Made by a program: the position numbers and the translations under genes. Below are positions 1 to 5,274 of a DNA stretch of 5,274 bases, piece after piece. Below the pieces are notes generated by a model, which was not told the origin of the DNA, ran no database searches, and saw only the letters and a program-made list of their open reading frames with translations. Within the stretch, counting starts at the first letter, position 1, and each line of letters starts with the position of its first letter. This DNA is from Streptomyces lilacinus (lineage in GTDB: Bacteria > Actinomycetota > Actinomycetes > Streptomycetales > Streptomycetaceae): NCBI GenBank assembly GCA_000715685.1, contig KL569408.1, positions 18,550 through 23,823 of the forward strand. Direction: 5' to 3'.

Positions 1-119
1 GCCGTGTCAGCCGCAAGAACCGGCTGGGCGGCCGCGGCGGCCGCATGGGCGGTCAGCGGTCGGGGCTGATGGTGAAGCAGGGCAAGAGGCAGAAGATCAA
101 GGGTGTGAAGCGCCTGTGA
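1..119 (+). CDS. mreD: C-terminal end of a probable MreD rod-shape/spore-wall membrane protein (5' end outside window)
   Basis: Only the last 38 codons are present; the first full codon begins at base 3 and the stop TGA is at 117-119. This frame is clearly the coding one: 35 of 38 codons end in G or C. The peptide is very basic, with 14 Lys/Arg and no acidic residue, is rich in Gly, and ends in IKGVKRL. That fits a cytoplasmic tail after the last membrane helix. MreD is the small polytopic membrane partner of MreC and MreB in the elongation complex. The assignment rests mainly on position directly upstream of pbp2 and rodA on the same strand, the order known from the Streptomyces mre locus, and on my recollection that Streptomyces MreD ends similarly. 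No membrane segment is visible in the fragment, so the family cannot be shown from the sequence alone. Confidence 0.72.
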   Translation, partial: RVSRKNRLGGRGGRMGGQRSGLMVKQGKRQKIKGVKRL

Positions 120-196
120 GCGTCGCACGCGCGGCCACTCGGTCGCAGACGAGGACGATGCCGGCACCGCTGCGCCGCGCGGGCGGAGAAGCTCAC

Positions 197-203
197 GGGG
201 GGA
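197..203 (+). promoter_or_regulatory. Ribosome binding site of the PBP2 gene
   Basis: A purine run, GGGGGGA, ends four bases before the GTG at 208. No other ATG, GTG or TTG lies in the PBP2 frame between the upstream in-frame stop (TGA at 106-108) and 208. The GTG is therefore the earliest possible start, and this run supports it. The spacing is slightly short and the match to GGAGG is imperfect. Confidence 0.6.
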
Positions 204-207
204 CAAG

Positions 208-2412
208 GTGAACAACCTTCGCGAGGCCGGGCGGCGAGTCACGATCAGGCTCGTCGTCATCCAGATCCTGGTCTTCTCGTTGCTGCTCACCCTCGCCGGA
301 CGGCTGTGGTACCTGCAGATCCGCAACGGCGACCAGTACACCGCCGAGGCCGCCAGCAACCACATCCAGCAGGTCGTCGCCCCCGCCACCCGTGGCTCGA
401 TCCTCGACGCGCGCGGCGTGCCGCTCGCCGACAACGAGACCCGGCTCGTCGTCTCCGCCAGCCGCACCGACCTGATGCGGATGAAGGACCGGGGCAAGTC
501 CGTCCTCACCCGCCTCGCCGGCGTGCTCAACCTCAAGCCCGAGGACGTCGCCGCCAAGGTGCGGTTGTGCGACGCCAAGACGCCCAAGCCGTGCTGGGCC
601 GGCTCGCCGTACCAGCCGATCCCCATCACCGACGAGGCCACCACGCAGCAGGCGCTGCAGATCCGCGAGCGCCAGGAGGACTTCCCCGGCATCACCGCCG
701 AGCCCACGGCCGTCCGCCGCTACCCCGGCCCCGGCGGCTCCAACACCGCCCAGGTCCTCGGCTACCTCTCGCCCGTCACCGACGAGGAGATCACCAAGGC
801 GAAGAAGACCCGCTCGCCGCTGCTGCGCTCCGACCAGGTCGGCCGGTCCGGGCTCGAGCGGCAGTACGACGCCCAGCTGCGCGGCAAGGCGGGGGTCACC
901 CGCTACGAGGTCGACAACCTCGGCCGCGTCATCGGCAAGGCCAGGAGCGACAAGGCCGTGCCCGGCGCCAACGTCGTCACCAGCATCGACGCCCGCGTGC
1001 AGGCCATAGCGGAACGCGAGCTGGACCAGGCGATGAAGGACGCCCGCAAGGAGATGGACCGCAACACCGGCACCAACTACAAGGCCGACGCCGGTGCCGT
1101 CGTGGTGATGGAGTCCAAGACCGGGCGGATCGTCGCCATGGCCTCCAACCCCACGTACGACCCCAACGCGTGGGTCGGCGGCATCTCCGGCAAGGACTAC
1201 AAGGCCCTCACCGGCGAGGACTCGGGCTTCCCGCTGCTCAACCGGGCGATCCAGGGCCAGGCGGCGCCCGGCTCGATCTTCAAGGTCATCACCACCACGG
1301 GTGCCGTCAACGCCGGTTACTCCTTCACCGACCACTACAACTGCTCGAGCTCGTACAGCATCGGCAACCAGGTCTTCAAGAACTTCGAGTCCAAGGGCTA
1401 CGGCCCCATCGACCTCGGCCAGGCGCTCGAGGTCTCCTGCGACACCGTCTTCTACGACCTGGCGTACCGCCAGTGGCAGCAGGACGGCGGCAACAAGCCC
1501 CAGCACCCGTCGGACTGGTTCTACAAGACCGCCCACCAGTTCGGCCTCGGCAAGGAGACCGGCATCGACCTCCCCAACGAGGTCCGCGGCCGCGTCCCCG
1601 ACCGTGAGTGGAAGAAGCGGTACTGGGAGGCCAACAAGGACTCCTGGTGCAAGCAGGGCAAGACCGACGACAGCTACGCCGGGAAGATCGCCAAGGAGAA
1701 CTGCGAGTCCGGCATGCGCATGCGCGCCGGTGACTCCGTCAACTACTCCATCGGCCAGGGCGACACCCTCGTCACCCCGATCCAGATGGCCACCATCTAC
1801 GCCGGCATCAGCAACGGCGGCACGCTGTGGAACCCCACCATCGGCAAGGCCGTCGTGAGCCCCGACGGCAAGCAGGTCCGCGAGATCGCGCCCAAGGCCC
1901 ACGGCAAGCTGCCCTTCGACGGCAGGCTGCGCGACCAGATCGACGGCGCGCTCGCCGGCGTCGCCACCAAGGGCACCGCCGCCTGGCGCTTCCAGGGCTG
2001 GCCTCAGGACAAGATCGCCATGCACGCCAAGACCGGCACCGCCGAGGTCTACGGCAAGCAGACCACCTCGTGGTTCGCCACCTACACCTCCGACTACACC
2101 GTCGTCATGACGATCGCCCAGGGCGGCACCGGCTCCGGCGCCTCCGGCCCCGCCGTGCGCAAGATCTACAACGCCCTCTACGGCGTGGACGAGCAGGGCA
2201 AGATCGACGAGAAGCGGGCGCTGCTGCCGCACCCCGAGGCCAAGCTGCCCAAGATCGAAAAGGACGGGACCATCGAGGCCCAGCCCATGCCCTCGCCGTC
2301 CCCCTCGGCCTCCTCCTCCGAGTCCGCCGCCGCCTCGGCGTCGCCGTCGGCCGCGTCCTCGGGCGAACCCTCACCGGAGGCCGCCGGCCGCAGGGAGGAC
2401 GACGACCGATGA
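208..2412 (+). CDS. mrdA: Penicillin-binding protein 2, class B peptidoglycan D,D-transpeptidase
   Basis: This 734-residue protein cross-links peptidoglycan stem peptides outside the membrane as the partner of the RodA glycosyltransferase encoded next. In order: a short basic cytoplasmic start; one membrane anchor at about 14-36; a pedestal region with the class B hallmark around R62-N76 (RGSILDARG) and the GRSGLE segment at 212-217; and a transpeptidase domain at about 294-659. The three active-site motifs are visible: S356-I-F-K359 (nucleophile Ser356), S410-C-D412 and K608-T-G610. YSIGQGD at 513-519 is typical of PBP2 rather than of FtsI. Residues 694-734 form a Ser/Pro/Ala-rich tail ending in acidic residues, which makes the protein longer than E. 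coli PBP2 (about 630 residues). Six cysteines fall in three near pairs: 121/129, 379/411 and 481/499. The start is GTG at 208, the only in-frame candidate. The stop overlaps the rodA start, so the two are probably translationally coupled. In Streptomyces this gene is called pbp2; a septal FtsI-type role is less likely given the neighbours. Confidence 0.95.
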   Translation: MNNLREAGRRVTIRLVVIQILVFSLLLTLAGRLWYLQIRNGDQYTAEAASNHIQQVVAPATRGSILDARGVPLADNETRLVVSASRTDLMRMKDRGKSVLTRLAGVLNLKPEDVAAKVRLCDAKTPKPCWAGSPYQPIPITDEATTQQALQIRERQEDFPGITAEPTAVRRYPGPGGSNTAQVLGYLSPVTDEEITKAKKTRSPLLRSDQVGRSGLERQYDAQLRGKAGVTRYEVDNLGRVIGKARSDKAVPGANVVTSIDARVQAIAERELDQAMKDARKEMDRNTGTNYKADAGAVVVMESKTGRIVAMASNPTYDPNAWVGGISGKDYKALTGEDSGFPLLNRAIQGQAAPGSIFKVITTTGAVNAGYSFTDHYNCSSSYSIGNQVFKNFESKGYGPIDLGQALEVSCDTVFYDLAYRQWQQDGGNKPQHPSDWFYKTAHQFGLGKETGIDLPNEVRGRVPDREWKKRYWEANKDSWCKQGKTDDSYAGKIAKENCESGMRMRAGDSVNYSIGQGDTLVTPIQMATIYAGISNGGTLWNPTIGKAVVSPDGKQVREIAPKAHGKLPFDGRLRDQIDGALAGVATKGTAAWRFQGWPQDKIAMHAKTGTAEVYGKQTTSWFATYTSDYTVVMTIAQGGTGSGASGPAVRKIYNALYGVDEQGKIDEKRALLPHPEAKLPKIEKDGTIEAQPMPSPSPSASSSESAAASASPSAASSGEPSPEAAGRREDDDR
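2392..2398 (+). promoter_or_regulatory. Ribosome binding site of rodA, inside the end of the PBP2 gene
   Basis: AGGGAGG lies ten bases before the ATG at 2409, within the last codons of the upstream gene. It is a strong Shine-Dalgarno match. Together with the ATGA overlap (2409-2412) it fixes the rodA start and rejects the longer in-frame open reading that runs back to 1827. Confidence 0.7.
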
Positions 2413-3608
2413 CCTCGCCCGTGCCCTACCGCGCCCGCCGTTTCTCCCCCGAGCGCGGCACCTGGTCCCGCCTGACCGCCCGCGACTCCGTCCTGCGCCG
2501 CCTGGACTGGGTGATGCTGCTGGCGGCCCTCGCCCTGTCGGCCATCGGCACCCTGCTCGTCTACTCCGCCACCCGCAACCGCACCGAGCTCAACCAGGGC
2601 GACCCGTACTACTTCCTGCTGCGCAACCTCCTCAACACCGGCATAGGGCTCGCCCTCGCCATCGGCGCGGTCTGGCTGGGCCACCGGGCGCTGCGCGGCG
2701 CGGTGCCGATCCTCTACGGCATCTCGGTGCTCTTCACCCTCGCCGTGCTCACCCCGCTCGGCGCGACCATCAACGGCGCCCGCTCCTGGATCCAGCTCGG
2801 CGGCGGCTTCTCCATCCAGCCCTCCGAGTTCACCAAGATCACCATCACGCTGGGCATGGCCATGCTGCTCGCCGGCAAGGTCGACGCCGGCGACCGGCAC
2901 CAGCCCGACCACCGCACCGTCGTCCAGGCCCTCGGCCTCGCGGCCCTGCCCATCGCGGTCATCCTGCTGATGCCGGACCTCGGCTCGGTCATGGTGCTCG
3001 TCGTCATCGTGCTCGCCGTGCTCCTCGCCTCCGGCGCCTCCAACCGCTGGATCGCCGGCCTGCTCGGCACCGGCGTCATGGGCTGCGTCCTGGTCTGGCA
3101 GCTCGGCGTCCTCGACGAGTACCAGATCAACCGCTTCGCCGCCTTCGCCAACCCCGCCCTCGACCCGGCCGGCGTCGGCTACAACACCAACCAGGCCCGC
3201 ATCGCCATCGGCTCCGGCGGCCTGAGCGGCTCCGGCCTCTTCCACGGCTCCCAGACCACCGGCCAGTTCGTCCCCGAGCAGCAGACCGACTTCATCTTCA
3301 CCGTGGCCGGCGAGGAGCTCGGCTTCGTCGGCGCCGGCGCGATCATCTTCCTGCTCGGCGTGGTGCTCTGGCGGGCCTGCCGCATCGCCCGCGAGACCAC
3401 CGAGCTCTACGGGACGATCGTGGCCGCCGGCATCATCGCCTGGTTCGCCTTCCAGAGCTTCGAGAACATCGGCATGACGCTCGGGATCATGCCCGTCACC
3501 GGCCTCCCGCTGCCCTTCGTCTCCTACGGCGGCTCCTCGATGTTCGCGGCCTGGATAGCGGTCGGGCTGCTGCAGTCCATCAAGGCACAGCGACCGGTGT
3601 CGGCCTAG
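2409..3608 (+). CDS. rodA: RodA/Sfr, SEDS-family peptidoglycan glycosyltransferase
   Basis: This 399-residue polytopic membrane protein belongs to the SEDS family (RodA/FtsW/SpoVE), which polymerises lipid II into glycan strands and pairs with a class B PBP. The N-terminal 30 or so residues are basic and cytoplasmic. I count about ten hydrophobic segments, near 35-53, 72-91, 99-116, 141-156, 172-188, 191-208, 213-231, 304-322, 337-356 and 376-392. Family motifs are visible: WIQLGG...QPSEF around 127-141, PDLGS at 189-193, NRF at 241-243, and the catalytic-type aspartate D294 in EQQTDFIF, which corresponds to the essential Asp in the large extracellular loop of RodA. The C-terminal signature PVTGLPLPFVSYGGSS is at 362-377. 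The start ATG overlaps the PBP2 stop as ATGA and follows AGGGAGG; a GTG four codons in (2421) is a weaker alternative. In S. coelicolor the equivalent gene in the mre locus is sfr. RodA is favoured over FtsW by the adjoining PBP2 gene. Confidence 0.95.
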   Translation: MTSPVPYRARRFSPERGTWSRLTARDSVLRRLDWVMLLAALALSAIGTLLVYSATRNRTELNQGDPYYFLLRNLLNTGIGLALAIGAVWLGHRALRGAVPILYGISVLFTLAVLTPLGATINGARSWIQLGGGFSIQPSEFTKITITLGMAMLLAGKVDAGDRHQPDHRTVVQALGLAALPIAVILLMPDLGSVMVLVVIVLAVLLASGASNRWIAGLLGTGVMGCVLVWQLGVLDEYQINRFAAFANPALDPAGVGYNTNQARIAIGSGGLSGSGLFHGSQTTGQFVPEQQTDFIFTVAGEELGFVGAGAIIFLLGVVLWRACRIARETTELYGTIVAAGIIAWFAFQSFENIGMTLGIMPVTGLPLPFVSYGGSSMFAAWIAVGLLQSIKAQRPVSA

Positions 3609-3621
3609 CTCGCGCAGCGCC

Positions 3622-3651
3622 CTGCCGCCGGACGCGCCGACGCACTAGATT
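3622..3651 (+). promoter_or_regulatory. Candidate leaderless promoter of the CYTH-CHAD gene
   Basis: The hexamer TAGATT at 3646-3651 resembles the actinobacterial -10 box (TANNNT). Exactly seven bases separate its last T from the ATG at 3659, so transcription would begin at or next to the start codon. A poor -35 candidate, CTGCCG at 3622-3627, lies 18 bases upstream of the -10. No convincing Shine-Dalgarno sequence precedes the ATG (only TCGGCGGC), as expected for a leaderless message. It is also one of the few A/T-containing patches in this GC-rich gap. The promoter is inferred from pattern and spacing only. Confidence 0.5.
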
Positions 3652-3658
3652 CGGCGGC

Positions 3659-5182
3659 ATGGCGGACACCGTGCGAGAGATCGAGCGGAAGTACGAATCC
3701 CGGGACGGCGCGGGCGAGGCCCGGCTCCCCGACCTCGGCGGAGCCGGGCCCGTCGCGACCGTCACCGACCGGGGCGCGACGGAGCTGGACGCCGTCTACT
3801 ACGACACCGCGGACCGCCGCCTCGCCGCGGCCGGCATCACCCTGCGGCGCCGCACCGGCGGCTCGGACGCCGGCTGGCACCTCAAGCTCCCCGTCGCCCC
3901 CGGCGTGCGCGACGAGATCCGTGCCCCCCTGAGCACGGGCATCCCCCGCGCCCTGGCCGCACTCGCCCGCTCCCGCACCCGCGACGCCCCGCTCGAGCCC
4001 CTCGTACGGCTCGTCTCGCACCGCGCCGTCCAGCACCTGCACGCCGCCGACGGCACGCTGCTGGCGGAGGCGAGCGCCGACGCGGTGACCGCGACGCGGC
4101 TCGTGGGTGGCGCCTCAGGTGGTACGGACACGGCCCGCTGGACCGAGGTCGAGGTCGAGCTCGCCGAGGGCGCCGACCCCGGCGTCCTCGACGCACTCGA
4201 ACCCCACCTCTCCAAGGCCGGGCTGAGCCCGTCCGACGCCCCCAGCAAGCTCGCCCGGGCCCTGGCGGAGCTGGGCCTCGAGGAGCGCGCGGCCGCCGAA
4301 CCGCCGTCGTCCGACGGGGGCCGCGCCGGCGACCACGTCCTCGCCTACCTCCGCGAACAGGCCGAGGCCGTCGCCGCCCTCGACCCCGGCGTCCGCCGGG
4401 GCACCGAGGACGCCGTCCACCAGATGAGAGTCGCCACCCGGCGGCTGCGCAGCGCCTTCCGCAGCTACGGCAAGGTCCTGGACCGGCGGGTCACCGACCC
4501 CCTCGGCGAGGAGCTCAAGTGGCTCGCCGCCGAGCTGGGCGTCGACCGCGACCGCGAGGTCCTCGCCGAACGCCTGCGCGCCGGCCTCGACGAACTGCCG
4601 CGCCCGCTGATCCGCGGGCCCGTGCGCGCCCGACTGCGCATCTGGTCCAGCCGCAACCGCTCCGACGCCCGGCGCCGGGTCGTCGCCGTCCTCGACGGCG
4701 CCCGCTACCTCGCCCTCCTCGACGCGCTCGACGCCCTCCTCGCCGACCCGCCGCTGCGCCCCGCCGCCGACCGCCCGGCCGGGCCGGTGCTGACCAGGGC
4801 CGTGCTGCGCGACCACGCGCGGCTGGCCGCGCGCGTCGAGCACGCGCTCGCGACCGAGCCGGGCCACGAGCGCGACGTCGCCCTCCACGACGCCCGCAAG
4901 GCCGCCAAGCGCGCCCGCTACGCCGCGGAGGCGGCGACGCCGGCGCTGGGCAGGACGGCGAAGGGCTTCGCCCGCCGGATGAAGGCCGTCCAGAGCGTCC
5001 TCGGCGACCACCAGGACAGCGTCCTGGCCCGGACCGCCCTGACCACGATCGCCACGCAGGCGGCGGGGGCGGGGGAGGCCACGTTCACGTACGGCCTGCT
5101 CTACGGGAGGGAGGAGCGGCGGGCGGCGGACGACGAGCGGGAGCTGCCGGAGGTGTGGGGACAGGTGGGTTCTTTCCCCTGA
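3659..5182 (+). CDS. CYTH-CHAD domain protein (putative triphosphatase / polyphosphate-associated)
   Basis: The 507-residue protein has two domains and no membrane segment or signal peptide, so it is probably cytoplasmic. The CYTH (triphosphate tunnel) domain spans about 5-205. It shows the signature E7-x-E9-x-K11, YYDT at 47-50, the basic strand R63-R65, K76 in HLKLP, R88, the acidic strand E163-x-E165-x-E167, and S196-K197. These are the residues expected to line the tunnel and bind metal and the triphosphate. A linker at 207-224 leads to a helical CHAD domain at about 225-495. Its conserved histidine/arginine helices are at H254-x-x-R257...R261-R264, at 293-301 (LGVDRDREV), at H410-D-A-R413-K414 and at LGDHQDS 448-454. 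CHAD domains bind polyphosphate, and some CYTH-CHAD proteins (E. coli YgiF) hydrolyse inorganic triphosphate; that activity is inferred here. The start is ATG at 3659, supported by the -10-like box seven bases upstream. The last 41 codons change from mostly C-ending to mostly G-ending. The gene follows rodA by 50 bases but probably has its own promoter. Confidence 0.9.
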   Translation: MADTVREIERKYESRDGAGEARLPDLGGAGPVATVTDRGATELDAVYYDTADRRLAAAGITLRRRTGGSDAGWHLKLPVAPGVRDEIRAPLSTGIPRALAALARSRTRDAPLEPLVRLVSHRAVQHLHAADGTLLAEASADAVTATRLVGGASGGTDTARWTEVEVELAEGADPGVLDALEPHLSKAGLSPSDAPSKLARALAELGLEERAAAEPPSSDGGRAGDHVLAYLREQAEAVAALDPGVRRGTEDAVHQMRVATRRLRSAFRSYGKVLDRRVTDPLGEELKWLAAELGVDRDREVLAERLRAGLDELPRPLIRGPVRARLRIWSSRNRSDARRRVVAVLDGARYLALLDALDALLADPPLRPAADRPAGPVLTRAVLRDHARLAARVEHALATEPGHERDVALHDARKAAKRARYAAEAATPALGRTAKGFARRMKAVQSVLGDHQDSVLARTALTTIATQAAGAGEATFTYGLLYGREERRAADDERELPEVWGQVGSFP

Positions 5183-5199
5183 CCCGCCCCTTCCCGTGA

Positions 5200-5217
5200 C
5201 CGGGGGCGAGCCCCCGG
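5200..5217 (+). terminator. GC-rich hairpin 1 downstream of the CYTH-CHAD gene
   Basis: The arm CCGGGGG (5200-5206) pairs perfectly with CCCCCGG (5211-5217) around a four-base CGAG loop, 17 bases after the stop codon. No T-tract follows, which is common for Streptomyces terminator-like repeats. It is probably part of one termination region together with the next hairpin. Confidence 0.6.
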
Positions 5218-5220
5218 GAC

Positions 5221-5254
5221 CCCCGGACCGCTCCGCACCGCACGGGGTCCGGGG
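5221..5254. repeat. Nine-base inverted repeat that competes with the terminator hairpins
   Basis: CCCCGGACC (5221-5229) is the exact reverse complement of GGTCCGGGG (5246-5254), with a 16-base spacer. Pairing this way would use the left arm of hairpin 2, so both cannot form at once. The shifted copy GGACCCC (5217-5223) can also pair with GGGGTCC (5244-5250). Confidence 0.6.
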
Positions 5255-5265
5255 CGGAGCCCCGG
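5249..5265 (+). terminator. GC-rich hairpin 2 downstream of the CYTH-CHAD gene
   Basis: The arm CCGGGGC (5249-5255) pairs perfectly with GCCCCGG (5259-5265) around a three-base GGA loop; a T-G wobble can add one pair. It is followed by GAAAC rather than a T-tract. Strings of this kind are, to my knowledge, frequent between genes in Streptomyces. It could terminate in either direction if the next gene is convergent. Confidence 0.55.
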
Positions 5266-5274
5266 GAAACGGTG

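Noticed and set aside
120..207. Promoter for pbp2 in the 88-base gap after mreD
   Set aside because: I see no credible -10 box (TANNNT) with a sensible -35 in this stretch; transcription from upstream in the mre operon is more likely.
2..211. Alternative reading of the upstream gene in the frame that stays open from 2 to 211
   Set aside because: Third positions in this frame are not GC-biased, whereas the frame ending at 119 has 35 of 38 codons ending in G or C and the basic IKGVKRL end.
306..1607. Arg/Pro-rich open frames in other + strand frames (also at 1301-1858 and 4519-5199)
   Set aside because: Typical frame shadows of GC-rich genes, overlapping real genes throughout, with biased composition and no domains.
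193..2232. 679-codon open frame on the - strand across PBP2
   Set aside because: It is a by-product of high GC: it mirrors the codons of a clearly identified gene, its translation is Gly/Ala/Val/Asp-rich low complexity, and it shows no recognisable domain.
1827..2408. Extension of rodA upstream to an ATG at 1827
   Set aside because: The added 194 residues are Arg-rich out-of-frame translation of PBP2; the ATG at 2409 has a strong ribosome site, the ATGA overlap and the normal RodA length.
2178..3245. 355-codon open frame on the - strand across the PBP2 end and rodA
   Set aside because: Same antisense artefact; the protein is Glu/Gly/Ala-rich without motifs and lies opposite well-supported coding sequence.
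4115..5011. 298-codon open frame on the - strand across the CYTH-CHAD gene
   Set aside because: Antisense to conserved CYTH and CHAD motifs, low-complexity composition, no domain signature.

Overview
The window looks like high-GC actinobacterial chromosome, most likely Streptomyces or a close relative. The coding frames end almost every codon in G or C, gene junctions are tight (including an ATGA overlap), and the gene order fits the Streptomyces mre cell-wall locus (mreB-mreC-mreD-pbp2-sfr/rodA). All genes are on the + strand. I noticed no in-frame TTA codon, so there is no sign of bldA-dependent translation.

Layout: (1) 1-119 is the 3' end of a gene ending in a strongly basic tail, most likely mreD. 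(2) 120-207 is a short spacer with the ribosome site of the next gene. (3) 208-2412 encodes PBP2, a class B transpeptidase with an N-terminal membrane anchor, all three active-site motifs and a Ser/Pro/Ala-rich C-terminal tail. (4) 2409-3608, overlapping by ATGA, encodes the SEDS glycosyltransferase RodA (Sfr in S. coelicolor). (5) 3609-3658 is a 50-base gap holding a good candidate for a leaderless promoter. (6) 3659-5182 encodes a CYTH-CHAD protein, a two-domain type tied to triphosphate/polyphosphate chemistry. (7) 5183-5274 is non-coding and filled by overlapping GC-rich inverted repeats, the likely transcription terminator.

How the genes work together: RodA polymerises lipid II into glycan strands and PBP2 cross-links them. 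MreD is a membrane scaffold of the same machine, which in Streptomyces matters mainly for the spore wall. The CYTH-CHAD gene appears to be a separate transcription unit: its start codon sits exactly 7 bases after a -10-like hexamer and has no convincing Shine-Dalgarno sequence. Any link between it and wall synthesis is only positional.

I do not see a previously undescribed system here. The points most worth checking are the leaderless promoter, the PBP2 tail and cysteine pairs, and the competing hairpins at the right end.
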